Positions 29,003 to 39,261 are shown, numbered from the stretch's first letter. The stretch: 64,000 nucleotides of DNA from Pararhodobacter zhoushanensis (GCF_025949695.1 NZ_JAPDFL010000001.1:3475501-3539500); one strand, 5' to 3'. The notes: generated by a model from the letters alone, not told the origin. Made by a program: numbers and translations.

Positions 29003-30034
29003 TCAGCGCGTCAGCACATCCAGCAACGCTTGAAAATCCTGCGGGAGCGGCGACTGAAAGGTCAGCCGCTCTTTGCTTGCCGGGTGGATGAACCCCAGCG
29101 TCGCCGCATGCAGCGCCTGACGCGGGAATGCCGCCACGGCCTCGGCCCCGCCCGCAGGCAGCGCGTTGGGCGAGACCTTGCGCCGCCCGCCATAGACCGG
29201 ATCGCCGACCAGCCCATGCCCGACATGCGCCATATGCACCCGGATCTGATGCGTGCGCCCTGTTTCCAGCCGACACTCCATCAGCGACACCTGCACCGGC
29301 TCGCCAAAGCTTTCGATCACCTTCGCCCGCGTCACCGCGTGGCGGCCCCGGTCGAAATACACCGCCTGTTTCTGGCGGTCGTGGCGGTGGCGGTCCAGCC
29401 GCGTGGTGATTTTCAGCACCCCGCCCGGCTCAAAGTTGATCCCCTTGATGCCCTTCAGGCGCGGATCGCCCGCATCCGGCACCCCGTTGACCAGTGCGCG
29501 GTAGAGCCGGTCCACCGTATGCGCCTCGAACTGCGCCGCCAGCCCGTGATGCGCGCGGTCGGTCTTGGCCACCACCAACAGCCCCGAGGTTTCCTTGTCG
29601 ATGCGGTGCACGATGCCCGGTCGTCTGGCCCCACCGATCCCCGACAGCGTATCGCCGCAATGGTGCAACAGCGCGTTCACCAACGTGCCGCGCGGCGTGC
29701 CGGGTGCCGGGTGCACCACCATCCCCGCCGGCTTGTCGATGACGATCAGCTCGGCGTCCTCATAGACCACGCTCAGCGCAATATCCTCGGCCAGCGTCTC
29801 CAGCGCCTCGGCTGGCTCAAGGGCGATGACGATCACGTCGCCCTCGGCCACCTTCGCCTTGGTATCGCTCAGCACCACGCCCGCGCGCGACACCGCGCCC
29901 TCACCGATCAGCTTGACCAGCCGCGAGCGCGACAGCGAGGCCTCCTCTGGCACATCGCGCGCCAAGGCCTTATCAAGACGGTCGGGCGGGTTCGCGCCGA
30001 TGATCACTTCGATATCCAGGGAATCCCCGTCCAT
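29003..30034 (-). CDS. rluD: RluD-type 23S rRNA pseudouridine synthase
   Basis: 343 residues from MDGDSLDIEVIIG. N-terminal S4 RNA-binding domain (RLDKALARDV, SRSRLVKLIGEGAVSRAG), then the RluA-family core with IDKPAGMVVHPAPG and the catalytic Asp in GIVHRIDKETSGLLVVAKT, then LETGRTHQIRVHMAHVGHGL. Most likely modifies U1911/1915/1917 in helix 69 as E. coli RluD. An ATG at 30052 is an alternative start. The chosen start shares its CATG with the start codon of the divergent DUF6476 gene. Confidence 0.93.
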   Translation of the reverse strand: MDGDSLDIEVIIGANPPDRLDKALARDVPEEASLSRSRLVKLIGEGAVSRAGVVLSDTKAKVAEGDVIVIALEPAEALETLAEDIALSVVYEDAELIVIDKPAGMVVHPAPGTPRGTLVNALLHHCGDTLSGIGGARRPGIVHRIDKETSGLLVVAKTDRAHHGLAAQFEAHTVDRLYRALVNGVPDAGDPRLKGIKGINFEPGGVLKITTRLDRHRHDRQKQAVYFDRGRHAVTRAKVIESFGEPVQVSLMECRLETGRTHQIRVHMAHVGHGLVGDPVYGGRRKVSPNALPAGGAEAVAAFPRQALHAATLGFIHPASKERLTFQSPLPQDFQALLDVLTR

Positions 30035-30335
30035 GTCTTCTGATGACGACATTCCACCGCTCCCCGCAGACCTGCGTTTTCTGAAATTGCTGGTCACCAC
30101 GCTCGCGGGCGTGATGATCGTCGGGCTTGTAACCATCACCGGCCTGCTTGTCACGCGGCTGTCCACACCCGCGCCGCTGCCCGTGCTGCCCGAGACGATC
30201 AGCCTGCCCGACGGCGCGACTGCCGCCGCCGTCACCTTCGCCCGCGACTGGCTGGTTGTGGTGACCGAGGGCGGCGAGGTGCTGCTTTACGGCGCGCAAG
30301 GGGGCGCGCCGGTCAGCATCACGCCCTTGCCCTGA
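30033..30335 (+). CDS. DUF6476-type small membrane protein
   Basis: 100 residues, MSSDDDIPPLPADLRFLKLL, one strong membrane segment (about 20-44, TTLAGVMIVGLVTITGLLVTRL) and a periplasmic domain with LPETISLPDGATAAAVTF and a short beta-rich end. Small proteins of this kind sit next to rluD in Rhodobacterales. Its ATG overlaps the rluD ATG on the other strand. Function unknown. Its TGA is immediately followed by the convergent oxoprolinase stop. Confidence 0.78.
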   Translation: MSSDDDIPPLPADLRFLKLLVTTLAGVMIVGLVTITGLLVTRLSTPAPLPVLPETISLPDGATAAAVTFARDWLVVVTEGGEVLLYGAQGGAPVSITPLP

Positions 30336-33300
30336 TCAGCTGCCGTAGCCGCCCGAGGTCGGCGTGACCACCGTCACCGCCTCGCCCGCCTCCAGCACCG
30401 TCTGCGCGCAGGCGGGCAGGATTTCGCGGGTGCCATTGGCGCGGCGCACCACCGTGCGCCCCGGCTGCCCGTCGCCGCCCCCCGCCAGCCCCTTGGGCGC
30501 GCGCGAACGATGCGACGACAGGATCGCGCAATCCATCCGCTCGAGGAACCGGATGGTCCGCGTCGTCCCCTCACCCGCCGACCAGCGCCCGGTGCCGCCC
30601 GAGCCATCGCGCAGCCCGAATTCCTCCAGCAGGACGGGAAAGCGCAATTCCAGCACCTCGGGATCGGTCAGCCGCGAGTTGGTCATGTGCACATGCACCC
30701 CTGACGTGCCGTCATAGCCGCGCCCGTCGTTCATCACCCCGGCGGGCGAGCCCGAGCAGATCGTCTCGTAATACTGATACGTCTCGTTGCCGAAGGTCAG
30801 GTTGTTCATCGTCCCCTGAGAGTTCGCCATCGCCCCCAGCGCGCCAAACAGCGCGTTGGTCACGTGCTGCGAGGTCTCCACATTCCCCGCCACCACCGCG
30901 CGCGGGTATTTGGGCGCAAGCATGCAGCCCTCGGGCACGATGATGGTGATGGGCCGCAGGCAGCCCGCGTTCATCGGGATCGGCGCTTCGACCATCACCC
31001 GGAACACATAGAGCACCGCCGCCCGCGTCACCGGCTCGGGCGCGTTGAAGTTATTCTCCCAAGCGTCTGACGTGCCGGTGAAATCGACTGTTGCCTGACG
31101 TTTTTCGCGGTCCACCGTGATCGCCACCTTGATCACCTGTCCGGTGTCGGTCTGGTATTCATAACGGCAATCGCTCAACCGGCCCAGCAGGCGGCGCACT
31201 TCCTCGGCGGCGTTGTCCTGCACGTGCTGCATATAAGCCTGCACAACATCCAGCCCGAAATCGCTGACCATGCGGCGCAGTTCGGTCGCGCCGCGCTCGT
31301 TGGCGGCGACTTGTGCTTTCAGATCAGCGATGTTCTGGCCGACGTTGCGCACCGGGTACGGGTGATCCAGCAGCAGATCGCGCAGCGCCTCCTCGCGGAA
31401 CCCGTTCTCATCGACCATCAGGAAATTGTCGATCAGCACGCCTTCCTCATCCACCGTGGTGGCCAGCGGCGTCATCGACCCCGGCGCGGTGCCGCCGACA
31501 TCGGCGTGATGCCCGCGTGAGGCCGACCAGAACAGCACCGTTTCGCCCGCGTCATCAAACACCGGCGTGACCACGGTAATGTCAGGCAAATGGGTCCCGC
31601 CATTATAAGGCGCGTTCAGCGCGAAGACCTGCCCCGGTTTGATCACCGGATTCTGCCGGATGATCGATTCGACCGAGCGATCCATCGACCCCAGATGCAC
31701 CGGCATATGCGGCGCATTGGCCACCAGCGCGCCGGTCGCATCGAAGACTGCGCAGGAAAAATCAAGCCGTTCCTTGATGTTGACGGAATGGGCGGTGTTC
31801 TGCAGCGCCAGACCCATCTGTTCGGCAATGTTCATGAACAGGTTGTTGAACACCTCCAGCAAGATCGGATCAGCCTGCGCCGAGCCCGCCACCTGCGCGC
31901 GCTCGGCGGCACGGTAGCGGTGCATCTCGATGTGATCACGCGCGGTGATCTGCGCCCGCCAGCCGGGTTCAACCACCACCGTCTGGTTATCCTCGATGAT
32001 CAGCGCAGGCCCTGTGATCACAGAACCACGGCTCAGATCAGCCCGCCGGAACACCCCCGCCGAATGCGCGGCACCGCCCGAGAACATCTCGACCGTAGCA
32101 CCCGCCTCGGGCTTGCTTTCGACCGCCTCCTGCGCCGCTTCCTCGCCACCCTGCGCGCGCCCGTCTTCGGCTTGCAGATCAATCGCTTCCACGGTGATCT
32201 CACGCCCGTGCTGGACGAAACCGAACTGCGCTTTGTGGATCGCCTCGAACTCGGCCTGCGCCGCGGCAAGATCGCCGTCGAACGCCACCGGCAGCGCCGT
32301 GTCCGTGCCCGCATAGCGCAGCATCAGCACCGGCCGCCACGCAATCGCGTCTTCGGGCACGCCCTGCGTCACCATCTCGGCCCCGACCTGCGCGCGCAGG
32401 GCTTCGATCAGCCCCTCGATCGCGCCGCGCGACCCCTCGCCCAGCGGCTCCAGCAACGCCTGCTGACGGCTCACCGCCACCTTGGCCAGGCCGATCCCGT
32501 AAGCCGACAACAGCCCCGACAGCGGATGGATCAGCACCCGCTCCATGCCCAGCGCATCCGCCACCAGACAGGCGTGCTGCCCCCCGGCCCCGCCGAACGA
32601 GTTCAGCAGATAGCGCGTCACGTCATACCCACGCTGCACACTGATCTTCTTGACCGCGTTCGCCATGTTCTCCACGGCGATCTTGAGGAAACCCTCGGCC
32701 ACCTCCTCGGCGCTCTTGCCCTCCCGTTCCGCAATCTCGGCGAATTTTTCCACCACGACCAAACGGTCCAGCGGCTCATCCTGCCCCGGCCCAAAGATCG
32801 GCGGAAAGAAATCAGGGTTCAGCTTGCCCAGCATCACATTCGCATCGGTCACCGTCAGCGGCCCGCCGCGCCGGTAGCACGCGGGCCCCGGATCGGCCCC
32901 GGCGCTGTCCGGCCCCACGCGGAACCGCCCCGGCTCGGCGTGCAGGATCGAGCCGCCACCCGCCGCCACCGTATGAATGCGCATCATCGGCGCGCGGATG
33001 CGCACGCCCGCCACCTCGGTGTCGAACGCCCGCTCATAGGCCCCGGCGCAATGGGCCACATCCGTGCTGGTCCCGCCCATGTCGAAGCCGATCACCTTGT
33101 CATGGCCCGCCAGCCGCGCCGTCTGCACCATGCCGACCACACCGCCCGCCGGCCCCGACAGGATCGCGTCCTTGCCCTGAAACGCCTCGGCCGCGGTCAT
33201 CCCGCCCGAGGACATCATGAACTGCAACACCGGCCCCGGCTCGCCCGCCGGGGTCGCCCCCAGCGCGCCCGCCACCCGCGCCACATAGCGCCGCAGGATC

Positions 33301-33935
33301 GGGCTGAGATACGCGTCCACCACCGTGGTATCGCCGCGCCCGACCAGCTTGATCAGCGGGCTGACCTCATGGCTGACCGAGACCTGCGCAAAGCCCATCG
33401 CGCGCGCCTTGGCGGCAATCGCCGCCTCATGCTCAGGCGCTTTCCAGCTGTGTAGGGTGACGATGGCCAGCGCGTCAAAGCCGTCGGCCTTCAACGCGCG
33501 CAGCGCCGCCTCGACCCCGTCCATATCCAGCGGGATCTCGACCGCGCCATCCGCGCGCAGCCGCTCGTCCACCTCGACCACGCGGGCATAAAGCTGCTCG
33601 GGCAGGATGATTTCCTTGGCGAAAATATCGGGCCGCGCCTGATAGGCGATCTTCAGCGCATCGCGGAATCCGCGCGTGATCATGAGCGCCACGCGGTCGC
33701 CCTTGCGCTCCAAAAGCGCATTGGTCGCGACCGTCGTGCCCATCTTCACCGTGCCGATGCGCGCGGGATCAATCGTTCCCCCCAGCAAGCGGCGGATCCC
33801 CTCGATCGCGGCATCCTCATAGGCACCGGGGTTTTCCGACAGCAGTTTCAGCGGCTTGAGCACGCCGTCCGGGTCACGCCCGACCACATCGGTAAACGTG
33901 CCGCCCCGGTCGATCCAGAAATCCCAAACGCTCAT
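30336..33935 (-). CDS. ATP-dependent 5-oxoprolinase (HyuA-HyuB fusion)
   Basis: 1199 residues from [19 protein letters not shown], with GAGGAG upstream. The N-terminal half is hydantoinase [34 protein letters not shown] and [18 protein letters not shown]. The C-terminal half is hydantoinase [32 protein letters not shown] and [16 protein letters not shown]. The fused arrangement and length match eukaryote-type 5-oxoprolinase, which opens 5-oxoproline to glutamate with ATP; hydantoinase activity is the alternative. Divergent from a MarR-type gene and followed on the other side by a TRAP system that might import its substrate (inference). Confidence 0.92.
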   Translation of the reverse strand: MSVWDFWIDRGGTFTDVVGRDPDGVLKPLKLLSENPGAYEDAAIEGIRRLLGGTIDPARIGTVKMGTTVATNALLERKGDRVALMITRGFRDALKIAYQARPDIFAKEIILPEQLYARVVEVDERLRADGAVEIPLDMDGVEAALRALKADGFDALAIVTLHSWKAPEHEAAIAAKARAMGFAQVSVSHEVSPLIKLVGRGDTTVVDAYLSPILRRYVARVAGALGATPAGEPGPVLQFMMSSGGMTAAEAFQGKDAILSGPAGGVVGMVQTARLAGHDKVIGFDMGGTSTDVAHCAGAYERAFDTEVAGVRIRAPMMRIHTVAAGGGSILHAEPGRFRVGPDSAGADPGPACYRRGGPLTVTDANVMLGKLNPDFFPPIFGPGQDEPLDRLVVVEKFAEIAEREGKSAEEVAEGFLKIAVENMANAVKKISVQRGYDVTRYLLNSFGGAGGQHACLVADALGMERVLIHPLSGLLSAYGIGLAKVAVSRQQALLEPLGEGSRGAIEGLIEALRAQVGAEMVTQGVPEDAIAWRPVLMLRYAGTDTALPVAFDGDLAAAQAEFEAIHKAQFGFVQHGREITVEAIDLQAEDGRAQGGEEAAQEAVESKPEAGATVEMFSGGAAHSAGVFRRADLSRGSVITGPALIIEDNQTVVVEPGWRAQITARDHIEMHRYRAAERAQVAGSAQADPILLEVFNNLFMNIAEQMGLALQNTAHSVNIKERLDFSCAVFDATGALVANAPHMPVHLGSMDRSVESIIRQNPVIKPGQVFALNAPYNGGTHLPDITVVTPVFDDAGETVLFWSASRGHHADVGGTAPGSMTPLATTVDEEGVLIDNFLMVDENGFREEALRDLLLDHPYPVRNVGQNIADLKAQVAANERGATELRRMVSDFGLDVVQAYMQHVQDNAAEEVRRLLGRLSDCRYEYQTDTGQVIKVAITVDREKRQATVDFTGTSDAWENNFNAPEPVTRAAVLYVFRVMVEAPIPMNAGCLRPITIIVPEGCMLAPKYPRAVVAGNVETSQHVTNALFGALGAMANSQGTMNNLTFGNETYQYYETICSGSPAGVMNDGRGYDGTSGVHVHMTNSRLTDPEVLELRFPVLLEEFGLRDGSGGTGRWSAGEGTTRTIRFLERMDCAILSSHRSRAPKGLAGGGDGQPGRTVVRRANGTREILPACAQTVLEAGEAVTVVTPTSGGYGS

Positions 33936-33967
33936 GACGGCTCCTCGCTGCTGACAGACAAATCGTT

Positions 33968-33980
33968 GACAAATTGTCAG
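33968..33980. promoter_or_regulatory. Inverted repeat TGACA-AAT-TGTCA, candidate MarR operator
   Basis: A perfect 13-bp palindrome in the 78-bp gap between the divergent oxoprolinase and MarR-type genes. TTGACA (33967-33972) overlaps it and could be the -35 of the MarR gene, so binding would block that promoter. A MarR-like dimer with a palindromic site between divergent genes is the usual autoregulatory design. Confidence 0.6.
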
Positions 33981-34013
33981 CGTCACGTCAAGGATTCTGT
34001 CCAGGAGGCACCC

Positions 34014-34508
34014 ATGACTCATCCCCTCGGCCCCGTTGTCAGCTCGGCCCATCTGGCCGGTGATGCCCCCGCGCTCAGCGAACTGGAGTTCGCGCTGACC
34101 ATGGCCAACCACGCCTTCCAGCGCTGGATCGTGCGCTGCATGGGCGCGGCGGGCGCGCAGCTGTCGCCGATGGAAGTGCTGATCCTGCATCAGGTTGCCC
34201 ACCGCGACCGCGCCAAGACGCTGGCCGATCTGTGCCTTGTGCTCAACATCGAAGACACGCATCTGGCCAATTACGCGATCCGCAAACTGACCGCGCAGGG
34301 GCTGGTCAGCACCGAGCGCAAGGGCAAGGAAAAGGCCGTCCGCGTCACACCTGAAGGCGCGGCGCTCTGCCAGCGCTACGCCGAGATCCGCGCTTCACTG
34401 CTCAACCCCGGCGCCCTGCAGACCGAGGCGATGAGCGAACTCGCCGCGCTTCTGCGCACCCTCTCGGGCAGCTACGATCAGGCCGCCCGCGCCGCCGCCG
34501 CGCTGTAA
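34014..34508 (+). CDS. MarR-like winged-helix transcriptional regulator
   Basis: 164 residues. Helix-turn-helix region: [18 protein letters not shown], then [23 protein letters not shown], then the wing [19 protein letters not shown]. Predicted cytoplasmic dimer. An AGGAGG-type site lies just before the ATG. Its position, divergent from the oxoprolinase with a perfect palindrome between, makes the oxoprolinase and itself the likely targets. Confidence 0.87.
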   Translation: MTHPLGPVVSSAHLAGDAPALSELEFALTMANHAFQRWIVRCMGAAGAQLSPMEVLILHQVAHRDRAKTLADLCLVLNIEDTHLANYAIRKLTAQGLVSTERKGKEKAVRVTPEGAALCQRYAEIRASLLNPGALQTEAMSELAALLRTLSGSYDQAARAAAAL

Positions 34509-34568
34509 GCCGACTGGTCAAGCCCCGGTCCGCGCCCTATCTGACGGCCAGAACCAAAGGGGGCGGCG

Positions 34569-34961
34569 ATGCTGCGGCTATTCTGGATGATCGCGGGCGG
34601 GTTGTCGCTCGCCGTGGGCGTGGCGGGGATCGTGTTGCCGCTGGTGCCGACAACACCCCTGCTCTTGCTGGCCGCCTATTGCTTTGCCCGCTCCAGCCCC
34701 CGGCTCGAGGCGTGGCTGCTCGACCATCCCCGCCTTGGCCCCCCGATCCACCACTGGCGGGCCGAGGGCGCGATCTCGTCACGCGCCAAGACCCTCGCCA
34801 TGGTCGCCATCGGCGCGGCCTTCGCGCTCAGCGTGTTCCTGCAACTGCCGGTCAAACTGCTGGTCATTCAGGGCGTGACGCTGGGCGCGGTGATCGTGTT
34901 CATCCTCACCCGCCCCACGCCGCGCCTGTCCACACATCACACCTCAGACGCTAAACCTTGA
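34569..34961 (+). CDS. YbaN/DUF454 inner-membrane protein
   Basis: 130 residues, MLRLFWMIAGGLSLAVGVAG followed by VLPLVPTTPLLLLAAYCFARSSPRLEAWLLDHP, the DUF454 signature, then IHHWRAEGAISSRAKTLAM and two more membrane segments. Function of the family is not established. A GGGGGCGG site precedes the ATG. It lies 60 bp after the MarR-type gene and may share its transcript. Confidence 0.88.
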   Translation: MLRLFWMIAGGLSLAVGVAGIVLPLVPTTPLLLLAAYCFARSSPRLEAWLLDHPRLGPPIHHWRAEGAISSRAKTLAMVAIGAAFALSVFLQLPVKLLVIQGVTLGAVIVFILTRPTPRLSTHHTSDAKP

Positions 34962-35027
34962 CACCAGCGTGACATTTGGGTTTCGTGGCCGCCAAGAACC
35001 GCCTCGCGCGGCCAAGGGGGACACTCT

Positions 35028-35518
35028 GTGATCAAAGCGTTTCTTGCGCTGGCGCGCCTGCTTGACCGGCTCACGCTATGGCTGTGCATGGCGGCGGGCG
35101 GGACGCTGGTCGGCATGGTGCTGATCAACGTCGTGTTGCGCTACGGCTTTGGCTCCGGCTCGATCAAGATGCAGGATCTGGCCAGCTATTCTTTCGCCGT
35201 TTTCCTCATCCTCGCCGTGCCGCTCTGCCACGCGCGCGGCGGCCATGTCCGGGTCGAGGTGCTGGCCGAACGCATGCCCGCCCGCTACCTGCCGACCGCC
35301 GATGCGGTGGCCTGGGCGTTCTTCCTGACGCCGATATTCGGCCTGATCATCTGGGCGGGCTGGGGCGATATCGCCTTTTCGTGGCAGATCGCTGAGGGGT
35401 CGACCACGCCGGGGGCCTTGGCGGCATGTATCTGGTGAAAACCGCCCTGCCGCTGGCCGCGGCGCTGATGATCATCCAGGGCCTCGCCAACCTGCTGCGC
35501 AAGGAGACACTGGCATGA
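35028..35518 (+). CDS. dctQ: TRAP transporter small permease DctQ (apparent frameshift near C-terminus)
   Basis: Four-helix membrane subunit of a tripartite ATP-independent periplasmic transporter. Starts at GTG 35028 (AGGGGG seven bases upstream). GMVLINVVLRYGFGSGSIKMQD and LAVPLCHARGGHVRVEVLAERMP are DctQ signatures. The annotated frame stops early after GSTTPGALAACIW; inserting one G in the G5 run at 35411-35415 gives GGLGGMYLVKTALPLAAALM and a fourth helix ending at 35518, with a four-base ATGA overlap with dctM. Homopolymer position suggests sequence error. Confidence 0.86.
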
Positions 35519-37056
35519 GCGGTCAGGAATGGATGCTGATCGTTCTGTTTGTCGCGCTGTTTGGTGGCATTCTGTCGGGCATTCCCGCCATGCTGGCCAT
35601 CGCCGGGGTGCCCTTTGTGCTGGCGGTGATCGCGGGACAGTTCGACCTGTTCAACCTTGCCTTCCTGTCCAACTATCCCTCGCGTGTTCAGGGGGTTATG
35701 TCGAATACCCTGCTCATGGCCGTGCCGCTGTTCGTGCTGATGGGCGTGTTTCTGGAACGCGCCAATCTGGCCGAGAACATGCTGCGCGTCCTCGCCCGGC
35801 TGCTGGGCGGCTCGCCGCTGGGCATGGCGCTGTCGGTGCTGGCGTTCTCAACGATCATCGCCGCCTCGACCGGGATCATCGGGGCCACGATCGTCATGCT
35901 GGTGATGATCGCCCTGACGCCGATGCTGGAATCCGGGGTGCCCAAACGGCAGGCCGCCGGGCTGATCTGCGCTTCGGGCACGCTGGGGCAGATCATCCCG
36001 CCGTCGATCCTGCTGGTCCTCTTGGGCGACCAGATCGGCAACACCTATCTTGAGGCGCAACAGCGCGCCGGAAACTTTGCGCCGCAGCCGGTCTCTGTCG
36101 CCGATCTTTTCGCAGGCTCCATGCTGCCGGGCCTGCTGCTTGTCGGTCTTTACGCCCTGTGGCTGCTGATCACCCTGCGCCCCGGCCGCACCAAGCGGGT
36201 CGGCGTCAACGAACGCGTCTCGGGCAGCGAGATCCTCTATACCTTCCTGCCCCCCGTTCTGCTGATCCTCGCCGTCCTTGGCTCAATCCTGGGCGGTATC
36301 GCCACCGCGACCGAGGCCGCCGGTCTGGGCGCTGTCGGCGCAGGCTTGATGGCCGCCTTCGCGATCAGCAAACACAGCTGGGAACGCGCGCTGATTGCTA
36401 TCGCGGGCCTGTCCGCCTTTGCCCTCGTCGCGCTCAAGGTCGCAGGCTTTGGCCGCGCCGACCTGAACACGCTGGCGGGTATGGCGGGCGTTTTCGCCGC
36501 TCTGCTCATCGCGCTGGGTGTCGTTGTCGCGCTCTGGCGGCTGATGGCCGGACGGCTGGTCCACGGCGCGATGGTCGAGACGATCAAGATCTCCGGCATG
36601 GTCTTTGGCATCGTCATCGCCGCCTCGATGCTGTCGCTGGTGTTCCGCGGCTTTGGCGGCGAGCGCGCGGTCGAGCACCTGATGCGCGAATTTCCGGGCG
36701 GCGAAATGGGCGCGCTGCTGGCGGTGATGGTGATCGTGTTTTTCCTTGGCTTCATCCTCGAGGCCGTGGAAATCATCTACATCGTCGTGCCGCTGCTCGG
36801 CCCCGCCGTGCTGGCCGGTGATATCTCGCCGGTCTGGTTCGCGGTGATGATGGCGATGAACCTGCAGACCAGCTTCCTGACCCCGCCCTTCGGCTTTGCG
36901 CTGTTCTATTTCCGATCCGTCGCGCCGCCGGGCATCACGACGATAGACATCTATCGTGGCGTGGTGCCATTTGTACTGATCCAGATCCTGGCACTGGCGC
37001 TGGTGTTCTTCTTCCCCCAGATCGCCACCTGGCTGCCCACCCTGATGTTTAACTAG
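35515..37056 (+). CDS. dctM: TRAP transporter large permease DctM
   Basis: Main translocation subunit. 513 residues, twelve or more hydrophobic segments, longer than the 425-residue DctM norm through an insertion around residues 280-370 with extra helices. STIIAASTGIIGATIVMLVMI, ASGTLGQIIPPSILLVLLGDQ and the C-terminal FALFYFRSVAPPGITTIDIYRG are family hallmarks. The extended type is found with the mannitol/chloroaromatic or alpha-keto acid branch of binding proteins, consistent with the following gene. Confidence 0.94.
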   Translation: MSGQEWMLIVLFVALFGGILSGIPAMLAIAGVPFVLAVIAGQFDLFNLAFLSNYPSRVQGVMSNTLLMAVPLFVLMGVFLERANLAENMLRVLARLLGGSPLGMALSVLAFSTIIAASTGIIGATIVMLVMIALTPMLESGVPKRQAAGLICASGTLGQIIPPSILLVLLGDQIGNTYLEAQQRAGNFAPQPVSVADLFAGSMLPGLLLVGLYALWLLITLRPGRTKRVGVNERVSGSEILYTFLPPVLLILAVLGSILGGIATATEAAGLGAVGAGLMAAFAISKHSWERALIAIAGLSAFALVALKVAGFGRADLNTLAGMAGVFAALLIALGVVVALWRLMAGRLVHGAMVETIKISGMVFGIVIAASMLSLVFRGFGGERAVEHLMREFPGGEMGALLAVMVIVFFLGFILEAVEIIYIVVPLLGPAVLAGDISPVWFAVMMAMNLQTSFLTPPFGFALFYFRSVAPPGITTIDIYRGVVPFVLIQILALALVFFFPQIATWLPTLMFN

Positions 37057-37067
37057 GAGGACCACCC

Positions 37068-38129
37068 ATGAAACGCAGACTGTTCCTGAAAAGCGGCGCG
37101 GGCCTTGCCGCTGCCACCACCCTCGCCGCCCCGGCCATCGCGCAAGAGCGTATCGAATGGGACATGCCGTCGAGCTTCCCCAAGGCCGCGCCCGGCGTCG
37201 GCACCAACTCGACCCGCTTTGCCGAGCTGGTCGAGAAACTGTCCTCGGGCCGGATGGTCATCACCGTCTATGGCGCGGGCGAGCTGGTGCCCCCCTTCGC
37301 GGTCGAGGATGCCGTGCAGGCGGGCAACGTGCAGATCGGCCACGGCACGCCCTATTACGCCGCGTCAAAAACCGCCGCAGCGCACTGGTTCACCGGCGTG
37401 CCCTTCGGCCTGACCGCGAACGAGCATTACGCCTGGCTGAAATGGGGTGGCGGTCAGGAAATCTGGGACAGCATCTATGCCGAGCGGAACCTGAAACCCT
37501 TCTACTCGGGCAACTCGGGCACGCAGGCGGGTGGCTGGTTCAAGAACCGCATCGAGTCGCTGGCCGACCTGCAGGGGCTGAACATGCGCATTGCCGGTCT
37601 GGGCGGCGAGATGATGCGCAAGCTGGGCGTCAACGCCATCCTGATGCCGCCGACCGAGATCTTCCAGTCGCTGCAATCGGGTGCCATCGACGCGGCCGAA
37701 TGGGTTGGCCCGCTGCTCGATCAGGCCTTCGGCCTGCAGCGCATCACCAACCTGTGCTACACCCCGGCCTATGCCGAGCCCTGCGCGGCCCTGCAGGTCG
37801 TGGTGAACACCGAAGCCTGGGCGGGTCTGGCGGATGATCTGAAAGCGATTGTTGAGGCAGCCGCGCTGCAATGCTCGATGGAGACGCTGGGTCAGTTCGA
37901 TTATTACAACGTCGGCGCGATGGCCTCGCTGGAAGAGGCGGGCGTCGAGTTCCTGAACTTCCCCGATGACGTCATCGCCGGGATGAAATCGGCCTGGGGC
38001 GAAGTCGTTGAAGAACAACGCGCTGCAAGCCCCGATGCGGCCCGTGTGCTGGAAAGCTATGAGGCCTATCAGGCGGGTGCCGTCGGCTATGCCAACGCCT
38101 TTGTTGGCCGCTACCTCGCCGCGCGCTAA
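37068..38129 (+). CDS. dctP: TRAP substrate-binding protein, TakP-like
   Basis: 353 residues with a Tat/Sec signal MKRRLFLKSGAGLAAATT ending APAIAQ. The mature protein shows TRFAELVEKLSSGRMVITVYG, GELVPPFAVEDAVQAG, GGWFKNRIESLADLQGLNMR and LQSGAIDAAEWVGP, where the conserved Arg (in LNMRIAGLGG) and the ESxxD-type segment bind a carboxylate. Best resemblance is to TakP (2-oxoacids) and mannitol/chloroaromatic-type proteins. The gene order Q-M-P is less common than P-Q-M. AGGAGG precedes the ATG. May serve the nearby oxoprolinase; unproven. Confidence 0.92.
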   Translation: MKRRLFLKSGAGLAAATTLAAPAIAQERIEWDMPSSFPKAAPGVGTNSTRFAELVEKLSSGRMVITVYGAGELVPPFAVEDAVQAGNVQIGHGTPYYAASKTAAAHWFTGVPFGLTANEHYAWLKWGGGQEIWDSIYAERNLKPFYSGNSGTQAGGWFKNRIESLADLQGLNMRIAGLGGEMMRKLGVNAILMPPTEIFQSLQSGAIDAAEWVGPLLDQAFGLQRITNLCYTPAYAEPCAALQVVVNTEAWAGLADDLKAIVEAAALQCSMETLGQFDYYNVGAMASLEEAGVEFLNFPDDVIAGMKSAWGEVVEEQRAASPDAARVLESYEAYQAGAVGYANAFVGRYLAAR

Positions 38130-38150
38130 GATATAGGTTATCCATGGAGT

Positions 38151-38179
38151 CGGGGGCGCAGGATCACCCTGCGCCCCCG
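38151..38179 (+). terminator. GC-rich hairpin after dctP
   Basis: CGGGGGCGCAGG-ATCA-CCTGCGCCCCCG (with one extra C) is a near-perfect 12-bp stem 20 bases after the dctP stop. No T-run follows, so it may be a terminator only in part or an mRNA-stabilising hairpin. Confidence 0.6.
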
Positions 38180-38211
38180 ATGCTTTGAAAGCCCTTGAGC
38201 AGGACGCGCCG

Positions 38212-38988
38212 ATGAAACTGGTTACTTTCAACATCAACGGCGTCAAGGCCCGCACCCCGGTCATCGAGCGCTGGCTGGACGAAGCCAAACCCGATGTCGC
38301 GGTGTTTCAGGAAATCAAATCGGTTGACGAGGCCTTCCCCCGCTCGGTCATCGAAGATCGCGGCTATCAGCTGGAAACCCACGGCCAGAAGGGCTTCAAC
38401 GGCGTGGCGATCCTGTCGAAACTGCCGCTGACCAATGTCACGCGCGGGCTGCCGGGCGATGAGAGCGACGAACAGGCCCGCTATATCGAGGCCGATGTGG
38501 GCGACAGCGGGTTCCGCCTCTGCGGGCTGTACCTGCCCAACGGCAACCCGGCACCGGGGCCGAAATACGACTACAAGCTGGCCTGGATGGAGCGGCTGGA
38601 AGCGCGGGCACGCGACCTGCTGGCGCGGGAGACCCCCTTCGCGCTGACCGGCGACTTCAACGTCATCCCGCAACCGGCCGACGCGGCGCGGCCTGACGCG
38701 TGGCGCGAGGACGCGCTGTTCCTGCCGCAAACCCGCGCGGCCTTCCGGCGGCTGGAACTGCTGGGGCTGTATGACGCGGTCCGGCTGCGCCATCCGGGAC
38801 CGGGGATCTATTCGTTCTGGGATTATCAGGCCGGCGCGCGCCAGCGCAACGACGGCATCCGCATCGACCACTGGCTGCTGTCGCCGGGGGCCGCGGACAG
38901 GCTGCAGGACGCCTGGGTCGAGGGCGCGCCGCGCGACTGGGAGAAACCGTCGGATCACACGCCGGTCTGGGTGGATCTGGCGCTTTGA
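38212..38988 (+). CDS. xth: Exodeoxyribonuclease III (XthA-type AP endonuclease)
   Basis: 258 residues from MKLVTFNINGVKARTPVIER, with AGGA eight bases upstream. FQEIKSVDEAFP carries the metal-binding Glu, FNGVAILSKLPL and RLCGLYLPNGNP follow, FALTGDFNVIP holds the catalytic Asp/Asn, GIYSFWDYQAGARQRNDGIRIDH and SDHTPVWVDL complete the EEP-fold set. Acts in base-excision repair and as a 3' exonuclease. Cytoplasmic, apparently monocistronic. Confidence 0.95.
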   Translation: MKLVTFNINGVKARTPVIERWLDEAKPDVAVFQEIKSVDEAFPRSVIEDRGYQLETHGQKGFNGVAILSKLPLTNVTRGLPGDESDEQARYIEADVGDSGFRLCGLYLPNGNPAPGPKYDYKLAWMERLEARARDLLARETPFALTGDFNVIPQPADAARPDAWREDALFLPQTRAAFRRLELLGLYDAVRLRHPGPGIYSFWDYQAGARQRNDGIRIDHWLLSPGAADRLQDAWVEGAPRDWEKPSDHTPVWVDLAL

Positions 38989-39261
38989 ACGGGGAGGAGC
39001 GGCGCTCGCGGGCATCGAGCCCGCTCGCGCCGCGCGGGTTGCCACCCGCCCCCGCTTCAAGGGGTGCGCGCACCCCTTGAAAATCCCCTTTCACGCCTTG
39101 CCCGACGCGGGGTCTGGCTGACCCGGGTCAGTGCGTATTTTTGGCAAGATGAAGCGGCATCACCTGCCGAGTCGGCCTGCCTGCTGCGGGTGACGCCTTG
39201 CGCGGGTGATGAAATTTTCACCAAACCGTCACGCAAGCTGTTCTTCTGCCGTCACTTTTCT

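Noticed and set aside
31590..33455. Plus-strand open frame of about 620 codons over the oxoprolinase
   Set aside because: Antisense shadow of a gene with full HyuA/HyuB motifs.
30336..38129. Oxoprolinase plus TRAP as a single proven 5-oxoproline uptake pathway
   Set aside because: The genes are divergent and separated by ybaN, and TRAP ligand specificity cannot be read from sequence; kept only as a hypothesis.
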